Source of the DNA: Salipaludibacillus neizhouensis
Lineage (GTDB): Bacteria; Bacillota; Bacilli; Bacillales; Salisediminibacteriaceae
DNA: 64,000 nt
Assembly (NCBI RefSeq): GCF_002886185.1
Contig: NZ_KZ614147.1
Coordinates: forward strand, 717,187 to 781,186
Direction of reading: 5' to 3'
Made by a program: the position numbers and the translations under genes. Position 1 is the stretch's first letter. Every line of letters begins with the position of its first letter. Of this stretch, positions 39,599-48,007 are shown in pieces. Under the pieces are notes generated by a model. The model saw nothing but the letters and a program-made list of their open reading frames with translations. It was not told where the DNA came from and searched no databases.

Positions 39599-40603
39599 AT
39601 GTTTGGAAGGGATATCGGAATTGATTTAGGAACAGCCAACGTTTTGATTCACGTGAAAGGAAGAGGAATCGTACTCGATGAACCTTCAGTGGTTGCAATT
39701 GACACACAATCCAGAAAAGTTCTTGCGGTGGGCGATGAAGCCTTTAAAATGGTCGGACGTACGCCAGGAAACATCGTCGCTATTCGTCCTTTAAGAGACG
39801 GCGTTATTGCAGACTTTGATACGACAGAAGCCATGCTCAATCACTTCTTGTCCAAAATCAAAGTAAAAGGCTGGTTTTCCAAGCCGCGCATTCTTATATG
39901 CTGCCCAACGAACATTACTTCCGTCGAGCAAAAAGCGATACGGGAAGCTGCCGAAAAAAGCGGAGGAAAAAACGTTTACCTGGAAGAAGAACCTAAAGTA
40001 GCAGCAGTTGGAGCCGGAATGGATATTTACCAGCCAAGCGGAAACATGGTTGTTGATATAGGTGGAGGGACGACCGACGTCGCAGTTTTATCGATGGGAG
40101 ACATTGTGACAGCCTCCTCGATCAAAGTTGCCGGGGACCGGTTTGACGCAGACATCCTCCACTACATCAAAAAGAAATACAAACTTCTTATCGGAGAACG
40201 GACATCGGAAACAATTAAGTTCGAAGTTGGAACGGTATTTCCAGGGGCGCGTTCAGAAGAAATCGATATTCGCGGACGGGATATGGTGAGCGGACTACCG
40301 AGAACCATCAATATTAAATCCGAAGAAATTCGCCTAGCCATGGAAGAATCCGTTTCTCACATCGTCACATCAGCCAAAAATGTTTTAGAGAAAACACCAC
40401 CGGAACTTTCTGCCGATATTATTGACCGCGGGATTATCATCACCGGGGGCGGAGCTTTCTTGCACGGTATTGATCAACTACTTGCAGAAGAATTAAAAGT
40501 CCCTGTTTTCATAGCAGAAGATCCAATGCACTGCGTCGCAAACGGAACGGGCATATTGCTGGAAAACCTGGATCGAATTAATAAAAACAAAATCAGAGCG
40601 TAA
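39599..40603 (+). CDS. mbl: Rod-shape protein Mbl (MreB-like actin)
   Basis: Bacterial actin that guides lateral wall synthesis. The 334-residue product has the actin ATPase motifs DIGIDLGTANVLIHV (phosphate 1), MVVDIGGGTTDVAVLSM (phosphate 2) and GIIITGGGAFLHGID (adenosine). spoIIID-mbl-flhO-flhP is the B. subtilis order, which separates Mbl from MreB. ATG 39599 follows AGGGAGG; the open frame starts at 39563. Confidence 0.95.
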   Translation: MFGRDIGIDLGTANVLIHVKGRGIVLDEPSVVAIDTQSRKVLAVGDEAFKMVGRTPGNIVAIRPLRDGVIADFDTTEAMLNHFLSKIKVKGWFSKPRILICCPTNITSVEQKAIREAAEKSGGKNVYLEEEPKVAAVGAGMDIYQPSGNMVVDIGGGTTDVAVLSMGDIVTASSIKVAGDRFDADILHYIKKKYKLLIGERTSETIKFEVGTVFPGARSEEIDIRGRDMVSGLPRTINIKSEEIRLAMEESVSHIVTSAKNVLEKTPPELSADIIDRGIIITGGGAFLHGIDQLLAEELKVPVFIAEDPMHCVANGTGILLENLDRINKNKIRA

Positions 40604-40627
40604 CCACATTATAAAGAGGTGACCCAG

Positions 40628-41452
40628 ATGTTAAGAGGATTATACGCGGCTGGAGCGGGCATGATCTCCCAGCAACGCAAACAAGAAATGCTTTCGAACA
40701 ATATAGCGAACATTAATACACCGGGATACAAGGAAGATCAGGGTTCCTTGCGTACATTTCCAGACATGATGATCAAAGCTCTGGGGACCGATCACATTCA
40801 AACGACCGGATCCAACCATGTGGGTACACTTGCAACTGGCGTCTACATGCAGGAACAAACACCGAACTTCACCCAGGGTGATATACAAGAAACCGGCAAC
40901 AACACGGACGTGGCGCTTCTACAGGCCCTCGTCCCAATTAACGAAGAGACCGACGAAGAAGCCATGCTCGTCTTTGAAACACAGAATGACAACGGCGATA
41001 TCCGTTATACACGAAACGGTAACTTTGCCATTGACAGTCAAGGGACGCTAACTAATTCCAGTGGCCATTACATACTAGGTGTAGACGGAAACCCGATAAC
41101 TGTTAATAACGAGAACATTACCATCAACAGTGAAGGCCAAATCTTCTCCGCGGAGCAAGATCTATTGGGCCAAATTAATGTCGCTGTCGTTACCGATCCT
41201 GGACAACTAGTCAAGGAAGGGGAAGGACTCTTTCGATATGATGGAGACAACGATGTCGTCACTGCCGTCGATAACGACGAGGTGACTTTTCAACTGCAAC
41301 AAGGTTTCGTTGAACGGTCAAACGTAGATGCCACCCGGACAATGACAGAAATGATGACTGCCCTTCGAACATTCGAGGCGAATCAAAAAGTTTTACAAGC
41401 ATATGATCAAACAATGCAGCGAACGGTGAATGATGTTGGAAAGATTGGCTAA
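40628..41452 (+). CDS. flhO: Flagellar hook-basal body protein FlhO
   Basis: Rod or hook-family protein of the flagellar axis, 274 residues. The N-terminal LSNNIANINTPGYKE motif and C-terminal heptad region with VERSNVDATRTMTEMMTALRTFEANQKVLQAYDQT form the D0 coiled-coil domains of the FlgG/FlgF family. ATG 40628 follows AAAGAGGTGA; the in-frame GTG at 40619 overlaps that site. It is followed by flhP after a 105-bp spacer with a repeated hairpin. Confidence 0.9.
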   Translation: MLRGLYAAGAGMISQQRKQEMLSNNIANINTPGYKEDQGSLRTFPDMMIKALGTDHIQTTGSNHVGTLATGVYMQEQTPNFTQGDIQETGNNTDVALLQALVPINEETDEEAMLVFETQNDNGDIRYTRNGNFAIDSQGTLTNSSGHYILGVDGNPITVNNENITINSEGQIFSAEQDLLGQINVAVVTDPGQLVKEGEGLFRYDGDNDVVTAVDNDEVTFQLQQGFVERSNVDATRTMTEMMTALRTFEANQKVLQAYDQTMQRTVNDVGKIG

Positions 41453-41475
41453 GAAAAATCTAGTTTTTCTAGTAA

Positions 41476-41538
41476 AATTGGCAGCTACTCGGAAGCTGAC
41501 GTTGCATTTAATAAAAGACGCTTTGCGTTTTTCTTATG
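41476..41538. repeat. GGCAGCTAC element with terminator hairpin
   Basis: AATTGGCAGCTACTCGGAAGC, then TGACGTTGCATTTAATAAAAG, then the hairpin ACGCTTTGCGTTTTTCTTATG. The same element at 44234-44379 is split by about 82 bp carrying a GTAGCACCTAC hairpin. Confidence 0.7.
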
Positions 41539-41557
41539 AAAGGGCAGGTGAACGCAC

Positions 41558-42388
41558 GTGAACCAATCCATGATAAATTCAGCTGTAACCATGGGTCAAT
41601 TACAGCTCAAATTAGATACAACAGGGAATAACCTGGCAAATGTGAATACTACCGGTTTTAAAAGAAGTGATACAAGTTTTGCAGACTTACTTTTTCAACA
41701 AGTGAACAATCAATCGGCGGCAAATCAAGAAGTTGGTAGATTAACACCTAACGGAATTCGTGTTGGTTCTGGGGCTGCGGTGGCACAAACGGCCGTTCGT
41801 TTTGAACAAGGATCGATTAGTCAGTCAGGTCGTGAATTCGATGTGGCATTAACAGAGCCGGGCTATTTCTTTGAATTGGCTGAAACACCAGGAGGCGACC
41901 GCCAGTTCACGCGTGACGGCGCATTTTATCTAAGTCCGAATCCAAATAATAATACGCAAAACTTTCTTGTGAATTCACAAGGTGATTACGTGCTTTCAGC
42001 AGCTGGTGAACCAATTGAGCTACCTTCCAGTTACGATGACTTCCAAATTAATGAAGAAGGAGCCATTACGGTAACGCTGAATGATGGGACGTTAGTCGAT
42101 GCCGGCCAACTTCAGCTTGTCAACATTACAAAACCTCAGCTATTAGCAAGTATCGGCGAAAACAACTATGTTTTACCTGACTTAGATGCACTGGACACGG
42201 ATCTTGCAGATGTTCTGGAGGAAGCGGCGGGTGCGCAAGTATTCATGCAATCTGCCTTGGAAACATCAAACGTGGATTCAGCCAAAGAAATGACAGATAT
42301 GATGGAAGCACAACGATCTTATCAGTTTAATTCAAAGGCTATAAGCATTACGGATCAAATGATGGGGCTTGTCACAAATCTACGATAA
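41558..42388 (+). CDS. flhP: Flagellar hook-basal body protein FlhP
   Basis: Paralogue of FlhO, 276 residues, with the N-terminal TTGNNLANVNTTGFKRSD motif and C-terminal ALETSNVDSAKEMTDMMEAQRSYQFNSKAI. Both flhO and flhP form part of the rod. GTG 41558 follows GGGCAGGTGA; an ATG 12 bases later is an alternative. It is followed by the EpuA-like gene after 48 bp. Confidence 0.9.
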   Translation: MNQSMINSAVTMGQLQLKLDTTGNNLANVNTTGFKRSDTSFADLLFQQVNNQSAANQEVGRLTPNGIRVGSGAAVAQTAVRFEQGSISQSGREFDVALTEPGYFFELAETPGGDRQFTRDGAFYLSPNPNNNTQNFLVNSQGDYVLSAAGEPIELPSSYDDFQINEEGAITVTLNDGTLVDAGQLQLVNITKPQLLASIGENNYVLPDLDALDTDLADVLEEAAGAQVFMQSALETSNVDSAKEMTDMMEAQRSYQFNSKAISITDQMMGLVTNLR

Positions 42389-42436
42389 AGCTACAATAGA
42401 TGGAGCCAAGCCGGATATGACGAGGAGTAAGTGGTC

Positions 42437-43315
42437 ATGAGCAAACGTGAAGAAAACCATCCGAAATACAATGAAGATATGATGAAGCCATTTACATCTT
42501 ATTCCTCCGAACCAAATCAGCCAGAGGAAAAAGACAGCGAAAAATCATCTTCTCAAGATCAAGAACAATCGTCTTCAGGCAACCATCAGGAAGACGACCA
42601 GGTTACCGACGAGCAAGATTCGATCATTGATGCATCTAATGCGGAGACTTCCTTCCATTCGATGCCTAATAGTGACACTGAGAAAAGTCCTAAGGTGCCC
42701 GCGGAGGATCATGCGGATGACTCCCTTGTTGACCCTTCAATTTCTGAATCGGATCAAACAGCAGACGTTGAGTTCAGTCGAGAAGCAGGTGTGCCACTGA
42801 CTGCTGAAAAAGATCAGGAAATTCCGAAAGCTGATGATCAATCGGAAGTTAAAAGGGAAGGTCCAACCGAAGATTCTGATTCTGATGTTGATGGCGGTAA
42901 ACCAGAACCTACTGAAGATGACGATGATGCTGATACAATCATCGCTAGTGGAGGGCTCGGCCTAGGTGCAGTAGAGGAAACGCAATCGGAATCTCCTTCA
43001 GATAATGAGAAGGATGAAGAAACGTTGAAGCAAGAAGAAAAAACGCAAGAAGAGGAAGACAGTTCGGCAGCCAACGATGGTAAAAAGCGTAAAAACAAAA
43101 AAAACAAACCAAGTGGCCGCATTCGGCTCATTCCTATTTGGTTTCGAGTGATCCTGGTCTTATTTTTAGTAATTGCTAGCGTTATATTAGGAGCAATGGT
43201 CGGCTACGGTATCATTGGACCAGGTGGCAACCCAATGGATGTTTTTGAACCAGATACCTGGTATCATATATACGATATAGTTTTTGACGGCACCGAAGCA
43301 GAACGACAAAGATAA
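42437..43315 (+). CDS. EpuA-family membrane protein with long acidic N-terminus
   Basis: The last 80 residues match the EpuA family (often annotated as RNA polymerase subunit beta associated): a basic stretch KKRKNKKNKPSGRIRLIPIW, one membrane helix, and the end MVGYGIIGPGGNPMDVFEPDTWYHI. The first 210 residues are Asp/Glu/Ser-rich and probably disordered, an addition to a family whose members are often under 100 residues. It lies between flhP and fabZ, the usual place in Bacillaceae. ATG 42437 follows GAGGAG. Function is not established. Confidence 0.75.
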   Translation: MSKREENHPKYNEDMMKPFTSYSSEPNQPEEKDSEKSSSQDQEQSSSGNHQEDDQVTDEQDSIIDASNAETSFHSMPNSDTEKSPKVPAEDHADDSLVDPSISESDQTADVEFSREAGVPLTAEKDQEIPKADDQSEVKREGPTEDSDSDVDGGKPEPTEDDDDADTIIASGGLGLGAVEETQSESPSDNEKDEETLKQEEKTQEEEDSSAANDGKKRKNKKNKPSGRIRLIPIWFRVILVLFLVIASVILGAMVGYGIIGPGGNPMDVFEPDTWYHIYDIVFDGTEAERQR

Positions 43316-43324
43316 TCCCAACCA

Positions 43325-43361
43325 TCCCATGCTGAGTTCTTACTCATCGTGGGATTTTTTT
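43325..43361 (+). terminator. Terminator after the EpuA-like gene
   Basis: TCCCA-TG-CTGAGT pairs with ACTCA-TCG-TGGGA, followed by seven T residues. Confidence 0.85.
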
Positions 43362-43492
43362 GAATCTGCGGACATAGATTTGACAATCGAATCCGCCAAT
43401 CCTTGTGAATACTTCTTTTCAACCAGAATAGCGGACGGAAGCGGAACCATAAAACTCTTTCTGCCTAAGTTCCTCAATTATCATGCTATATC

Positions 43493-43521
43493 TTGTCTCC
43501 CTTCTCAAAAAGACGTAAACT
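43493..43521 (+). promoter_or_regulatory. Candidate sigma-A promoter of fabZ
   Basis: TTGTCT (43493-43498), 17 bases, TAAACT (43516-43521), 50 bp before fabZ. Confidence 0.5.
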
Positions 43522-43570
43522 AGAAGGAAGTTAGAAATGATAACCTGATAATAGTAGGAGGCATACAAAA

Positions 43571-44002
43571 ATGCTAAACATTGAAGAAATAAAAGAAATC
43601 ATTCCTCATCGATATCCGTTTTTACTTGTTGATCGTATTTTGGAAGTCGAAGAAGGAAAACGTGCGGTGGGTATTAAAAATGTTTCCGCGAATGAAGAAT
43701 ACTTTAATGGTCATTTCCCTGATTTCCCGGTGATGCCTGGCGTGTTAATCATCGAGGCTCTCGCTCAAGTTGGAGCAGTAGCGATGCTCAAAAAAGAAGA
43801 AAACCGAGGCAAATTGGCTTTCTTCGCAGGAATCGATGGATGTCGCTTTAAGGGACAAGTCAAACCTGGCGACCAATTAAAACTAGAAGTCGAAATGACC
43901 CGGGTGAGAGGCAAGATTGGCAAAGGAAAAGCAGTAGCATCTGTTGACGGAGTAACTGTAGCTGAAGCTGAGCTAATGTTTGCCCTAGCTGATAAAGAAT
44001 AA
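43571..44002 (+). CDS. fabZ: 3-hydroxyacyl-ACP dehydratase FabZ
   Basis: Dehydrates 3-hydroxyacyl-ACP in fatty acid elongation. The 143-residue hot-dog protein has the active-site His in [21 protein letters not shown] with the catalytic Glu in IIEALAQ, and [11 protein letters not shown] at the N-terminus. ATG 43571 follows AGGAGG. It corresponds to ywpB of B. subtilis, which also follows flhP. Promoter and terminator suggest a single-gene unit. Confidence 0.95.
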   Translation: MLNIEEIKEIIPHRYPFLLVDRILEVEEGKRAVGIKNVSANEEYFNGHFPDFPVMPGVLIIEALAQVGAVAMLKKEENRGKLAFFAGIDGCRFKGQVKPGDQLKLEVEMTRVRGKIGKGKAVASVDGVTVAEAELMFALADKE

Positions 44003-44014
44003 TAAATAACAGAC

Positions 44015-44047
44015 GTGTAGCCGGAATCCATCCGAGCTACACTTTTT
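44015..44047 (+). terminator. fabZ terminator
   Basis: GTGTAG-CCGGA pairs with TCCG-AGCTACAC, followed by TTTTT. Confidence 0.85.
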
Positions 44048-44058
44048 CGTATAAGGAA

Positions 44059-44087
44059 ATTTATGGGGGGTCAGACCCCCCATAAAT
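44059..44087. repeat. Perfect GGGGTCAGACCCC palindrome
   Basis: ATTTATGGGGGG (44059-44070), loop TCAGA, CCCCCCATAAAT (44076-44087): a flawless 12-bp stem. It is the clearest copy of the family seen at 8264, 38412, 45497 and 46606. Confidence 0.85.
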
Positions 44088-44110
44088 ATGGAAACTCTAA
44101 GCAGCCGCCT

Positions 44111-44149
44111 AAAACAAAAAAACAACTCCAGTGATCATCACTGGAGTTG
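44111..44149 (-). terminator. Terminator-like hairpin oriented leftward
   Basis: CAACTCCAGTG (44123-44133) pairs with CACTGGAGTTG (44139-44149). On the minus strand a T-rich run follows, so it could end leftward transcription from 44375-45406. Confidence 0.7.
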
Positions 44150-44233
44150 CCGTGAACAGTTGCAACGTTTCATATTAGAAGATAAAAATTTAACAAAAGC
44201 CGCAACGCGTTTTTCTTAAAAGATAATTTATAT

Positions 44234-44379
44234 AATTGGCAGCTACCTTCACACCGCGCGTATCAAGGGAAACCCATCCTTCTTTCGAGTAGCACCTACA
44301 CACACTTCGTAGGTGCTACTCGGGGCGGTGGAAGCTGACGCTGCATTTAATAAAAGACGGCTATGCCGTTTTTCTTATG
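44234..44379. repeat. Composite repeat: GGCAGCTAC element split by a GTAGCACCTAC hairpin
   Basis: The left part (to 44246) and right part (from about 44329) together match the element at 41476-41538. Between them lie about 82 bp containing GAGTAGCACCTAC and GTAGGTGCTACTC around a 9-base loop (44287-44321). GCTAC occurs at both edges of the inserted part. The terminal hairpin overlaps the stop codon of the STAS gene and could terminate it. Confidence 0.75.
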
Positions 44380-45406
44380 GAATCTGACGGCCTTCTTGAG
44401 ACAAAGCAAATAAAATAGCATGCTTCAATGTAGAAAAGCAATGAAAGTTATTATCTCTGAGTGTAAAGCCACCCTGTGTCATTTTCATACTTAGATCGGG
44501 TGAGATACCGACAAGAATTGTATCCGTACCCAGCAGCGAAGTAGTCGATGTTAACCCTTGAATCAGCGACAAGCTATGTTCATTCGCATCGCCATCTAGA
44601 CCAGTCAGATCTAAAATTAAATACTTGGCTTGGAACTTAGGGAGTCTTTCCAAGGTTTTATCAAGCAGTTCATTGGCTCGATTTTCATCATACCTTCCTA
44701 ATAACGGGATCACAACAATGTCATCTAACACCGGTATGATCGGAGAGGAAATTTCCTGGATTAAATCGGTTAATTCTTTCGTTCGTTCATCAACCATTTC
44801 CTCAAGCTTCAAAATATGAGCCTGCTCTTCATTGCGAGCCAAATCATGCATATTAACTGCCGGTGTCACGGAAGATGGCCCAAGTGTGTACTCATCATAG
44901 TCATCCCCCATTGCCTGAGACTTCGAGATGTTATACCAAATGTTTTCATGAAACAGACCAGACAAGACGCCAGCCCAGTGACCCGGCAAAAATAAGTTGG
45001 GTTTCTTCTTACCTTGCTTTTTAATAATTTTATTTTCCCAGCTGTCTTCTACTTGTATAACAGCAGTTTTATTTTCCAACGATACCTCTTTAATTGTCAC
45101 CTTCCCCCAACCGGCAGAACCATAAATCTTAGGAAGGATATCAAATATCTCATTGATATCCGTTTGTTTATAAAAATTACTGACATCGGTACCCATTCTA
45201 AATCCAGTTGTCTCTAAAACGACATCAGCTGCTTCCTCCCCGGAAACCTCTTGAATCGTTTCTAAAAAGCTTTTCATGGCAGTATCTATCCAAAAAAGAA
45301 CAACATCCTCCCCAAGATACCTAAACGTACCCTTTTCCGTTACCCACTCGAAAGGCATATCATTAACTTCTATTTTAGGTAGGTCAGTCTCTTCGTAATC
45401 TGACAT
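44375..45406 (-). CDS. V4R-like and STAS domain protein, RsbR-type regulator
   Basis: A 343-residue cytoplasmic protein. The first 190 residues resemble a V4R/hydrocarbon-binding sensor (TTGFRMGTDVSNFY, LPGHWAGVLSGLF), followed by a short helix and a C-terminal STAS domain (about 225-340) with SPIIPVLDDIVVIPLLGRYD, as in stressosome RsbR proteins. The positions corresponding to the phosphorylated Thr residues of RsbR appear changed (DLTGLDGDANEHS and SPDLSMKMTQGGF), so regulation by RsbT-type kinases may be lost. ATG 45406 has a GGAGCG site. No partner kinase is nearby. Confidence 0.7.
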   Translation of the reverse strand: MSDYEETDLPKIEVNDMPFEWVTEKGTFRYLGEDVVLFWIDTAMKSFLETIQEVSGEEAADVVLETTGFRMGTDVSNFYKQTDINEIFDILPKIYGSAGWGKVTIKEVSLENKTAVIQVEDSWENKIIKKQGKKKPNLFLPGHWAGVLSGLFHENIWYNISKSQAMGDDYDEYTLGPSSVTPAVNMHDLARNEEQAHILKLEEMVDERTKELTDLIQEISSPIIPVLDDIVVIPLLGRYDENRANELLDKTLERLPKFQAKYLILDLTGLDGDANEHSLSLIQGLTSTTSLLGTDTILVGISPDLSMKMTQGGFTLRDNNFHCFSTLKHAILFALSQEGRQIP

Positions 45407-45496
45407 AGAAAATCGCTCCTTCTGTTATTAATCGCTCAATAAGCATATAAATTCAATTATTACATAACTCCCGCAAAAAATAAAAGAAAGAGAAAA

Positions 45497-45523
45497 AGGG
45501 GGTCAGACCCGCCATTATTTGGA
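45497..45523. repeat. Half copy of the GGGGTCAGACCC family
   Basis: GGGGGTCAGACCCGCCATTA followed by TTTGGAA matches the right half of the palindrome at 8264-8304; the left arm is missing. Confidence 0.65.
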
Positions 45524-45566
45524 ATTTTGATGAGGCTTTAATTTGCTTTCTCAGTAATGGGTGGTG

Positions 45567-46532
45567 TTATAGAAGCTTTACGGTGCTTTGGTTGATGATG
45601 GATACATCGCTTCGGCTTTTCATATCTTTCATTAACTGAAACAAGGCACTGTCTTTCTTTTTTGCTTCGATCATACAATCAATCTGATCAACGGAGCCTT
45701 TCACTTCCTTTAAAAAGTCAAAAAACAGCTCCGTGTCGATATATTCGTGGTGAGCCCGGTATTGGGTTTCGCTTTTAGGACTGGAAATGTGCATTTTCAC
45801 AGGTAAATTTGATTGGGTCCACGTTTGGAGCACTCTATCCCAATCCTCCCGCCAATTAACTGTCCCTGGATTAGCCAGGTGATGATGGTAATCGAAAACC
45901 ATCGGTACCTCTAGCTTTTCGCACAAATACAACGTATCCGATAACGTGAATTTGGTATCATCGTTCTCCAACATGACCATTGCTTGTAATTGTTGAGGGA
46001 CGAGCCCCCAGTTTTCAATAAAGTTTTCTAATGCCTTTGTTTTGTCATTATAGTGTCCGCCAACATGAAGCACACACCGGTGCTTAGGATCGACTCCCAT
46101 ACCCATGAGAAGCTTATAGTGGTAGCGGAGTGTCCTGATCGAAGTTTGCAGAATATCTTTGTCGGCATTATTCAGAACAACGAAGTGATCCGGGTGAAAA
46201 TCAACTCGGATGTGATGGCGGTTGATGATTTCTTTTATCTCTTCAAATTCAGCCTTTAACGGAGAAATATAATTCCAATTACCGATCTCAGGATGATTGA
46301 CCAAAGGCACAAGCTTGGAGCTAAGGCGAAAAAAAGTAATATCATTTGCCACATTGTGTTTAAGAAGTCGTATGCAGTTTTGTAAATTAGTCTGTGCGAG
46401 CCGGGAAAGTTTTCTAATAGCGGCGTCTGTATTAGCAATCTTTTCGAACTGCGCAAAAGTCATTGTTTTCGAAGGAGATGCATTTTTAACGACAGAACTC
46501 ATTGCTACATAACCTAGACGAATGATTGTCAT
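45567..46532 (-). CDS. uvsE: UV damage DNA endonuclease UvsE
   Basis: Nicks DNA 5' of UV photoproducts in an alternative excision repair path. The 321-residue TIM-barrel protein has the family N-terminus IRLGYVAMSS, metal-ligand segments VDFHPDHFVVLN, LHVGGHYNDK, VMLENDD, MVFDYHHHLANPG and the HISSPKS and DCMIEAKKKD boxes. Length fits B. subtilis UvsE (YwjD). ATG 46532 is preceded by AAAAAGGATGA on this strand. Confidence 0.93.
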   Translation of the reverse strand: MTIIRLGYVAMSSVVKNASPSKTMTFAQFEKIANTDAAIRKLSRLAQTNLQNCIRLLKHNVANDITFFRLSSKLVPLVNHPEIGNWNYISPLKAEFEEIKEIINRHHIRVDFHPDHFVVLNNADKDILQTSIRTLRYHYKLLMGMGVDPKHRCVLHVGGHYNDKTKALENFIENWGLVPQQLQAMVMLENDDTKFTLSDTLYLCEKLEVPMVFDYHHHLANPGTVNWREDWDRVLQTWTQSNLPVKMHISSPKSETQYRAHHEYIDTELFFDFLKEVKGSVDQIDCMIEAKKKDSALFQLMKDMKSRSDVSIINQSTVKLL

Positions 46533-46605
46533 AGAAAGTCATCCTTTTTACTTTTTCTCTTATCCTCTCCATTCCGTCATCCACTTAATTAGCCAAAACA
46601 CCATT

Positions 46606-46640
46606 TCCAATAAATGGGGGGTCTGACCCCCAAAAATGGA
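46606..46640. repeat. GGGGTCTGACCCCC palindrome upstream of uvsE
   Basis: TTCCAATAAATGGGGGGTCT then GACCCCCAAAAATGGA: the family of 44059, with an imperfect outer stem. Confidence 0.65.
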
Positions 46641-46962
46641 CCCCAAAATCCGCAAAAAAGACAATATTATTATGAAAAAGTGTGTAATTTGAATATGTAT
46701 TTGAAATAATTTTTGATGACTAGATTAAAAATAGGGAGCCATGAAGTGTACTCATGAAAGTATTTTTCGTGGGAATTCGTATTTACGGAAGTAGGGGAAG
46801 AATATGGGAGATTATCAAAAAGGGCTAATTCATGTTTTAACTGATGGCTGCGGTGTAATACCCTGTAGTAGAGCCAGTCTTAATAGCAATCATCCATTGA
46901 ATTTACGGTCAAGGCTCATACATCCGTAAAACAATCTCAAAAAAAATTAGGAGGAATACATC
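46641..46962 (+). other. Spacer before the lipoprotein cluster
   Basis: No gene or strong promoter was identified. AGGAGG precedes the first lipoprotein start. Confidence 0.3.
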
Positions 46963-47316
46963 ATGAAAAAAGCAATTTTAACACTCGCATCAGGAGTATT
47001 ATCACTAGGAATTTTAGCAGCCTGTGGAGGCAACAACGAAGAAGACGTAAACGTAGATGTCAATGAAGGTGGCACTACAAATGAAGTTGAAACCACTGAC
47101 AACAGTATGAACGAAGAAAACAGCATGGACGAAGGAATGAATGAAGAAAACAGCATGAATGAAGGAATGAAAGAAGAAAACAGTATGAACGAAGGAATGA
47201 AAGAAGAAAACAGTATGGATGAAGGAATGAATGAGGAAAAAAGTATGAACGAAGAGGAAAGCGTGGAAGAGAACAACAGCATGAATGATGAAATGGATGA
47301 AACAAACAACTCATAA
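46963..47316 (+). CDS. Small acidic lipoprotein 1 with decapeptide repeats
   Basis: A 117-residue secreted lipoprotein: basic start, hydrophobic core, lipobox LAAC with Cys21, then a very acidic tail. The tail contains about four copies of a ten-residue unit (N/K)EENSM(N/D)EGM between residues 45 and 90. It is the first of five paralogues in a row; no known domain is seen. AGGAGG precedes ATG. Anchoring to the outer membrane face is inferred from the lipobox. Confidence 0.8.
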   Translation: MKKAILTLASGVLSLGILAACGGNNEEDVNVDVNEGGTTNEVETTDNSMNEENSMDEGMNEENSMNEGMKEENSMNEGMKEENSMDEGMNEEKSMNEEESVEENNSMNDEMDETNNS

Positions 47317-47396
47317 GCAATAAGTGGTTAAAAATAGAAGGTATGAAATAAACAGTTAGACGAAAACTAGGTAAAACACATATAAGGAGGAAATGA

Positions 47397-47714
47397 ATGA
47401 TGAAGAAAAAATTAATGTTAACCGCAATGTCGAGTGTATTGACTTTAGGTGTGCTTGCAGCTTGTGGAGGGAATAATGAAGAAACACCAGTAAATGATGC
47501 ACCAGCAAACGATACTGGTACAGAAACTAATTTAGAGGAAAACGGTACTATGAACGAAGAAGAAGGTATGCCTGAAGAAAACGGCAAGAATGAAGGAGAG
47601 AATATGCCTGAAGAGAATGGTATGGGTGAAGAAGAAGGCGCGAAGGATGAAGAACTAGGTGACGACACGAACGACGATATGGGCGAAATGCCCGATGAAA
47701 AGAATAATTCTTAA
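47397..47714 (+). CDS. Small acidic lipoprotein 2
   Basis: A 105-residue paralogue: signal MMKKKLMLTAMSSVLTLGVL, lipobox LAAC, then Glu/Gly/Met/Asn-rich sequence with EENG and MPEE repeats. ATG 47397 or the next ATG at 47400 may be used; AAGGAGG precedes both. It is 80 bp after the first copy, with no terminator between. Confidence 0.78.
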   Translation: MMKKKLMLTAMSSVLTLGVLAACGGNNEETPVNDAPANDTGTETNLEENGTMNEEEGMPEENGKNEGENMPEENGMGEEEGAKDEELGDDTNDDMGEMPDEKNNS

Positions 47715-47774
47715 TATGACAGGGAAACATTGAAATACTAAATATAATTTAATGAGAAAAGGAGGATTTCTATT

Positions 47775-47942
47775 TTGAAAAAGAAACTAATGTTAGTGGC
47801 AATGTCAAGCGTACTGGCACTCGGTGTTCTTGGAGCATGCGGAGATGTAGACGAAGAGCCAATCAATGATGATCCAGTGTTGGAGAACAACGTGGACAAT
47901 GATATGGGCAATAACAACATGGAAGTAGAAGTAAATGAGTAA
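47775..47942 (+). CDS. Small acidic lipoprotein 3 (TTG start)
   Basis: A 55-residue paralogue beginning at TTG 47775 after GGAGGATTTC: product starts (M)KKKLMLVAMSSVLALGVLG and has Cys at the lipobox GAC, followed by a short acidic Asn-rich tail. It is missed if only ATG starts are used. The start is supported by near identity of its signal peptide to the neighbours. Confidence 0.75.
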   Translation: MKKKLMLVAMSSVLALGVLGACGDVDEEPINDDPVLENNVDNDMGNNNMEVEVNE

Positions 47943-48007
47943 TCACTAAGTTTTGATAATCGTGAATACTTTGATTCTTATCAATAAAATAGGAGGATGA
48001 GGAAATC

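Noticed and set aside
43284-43523. Frame of 79 codons overlapping the end of the EpuA-like gene
   Set aside because: It spans a terminator and the fabZ promoter candidate and has no ribosome binding site.
46947-47668. Long Ser/Phe-rich minus-strand frames opposite the lipoprotein genes
   Set aside because: They are the reverse of acidic repeat codons (GAA read as TTC), without ribosome binding sites.
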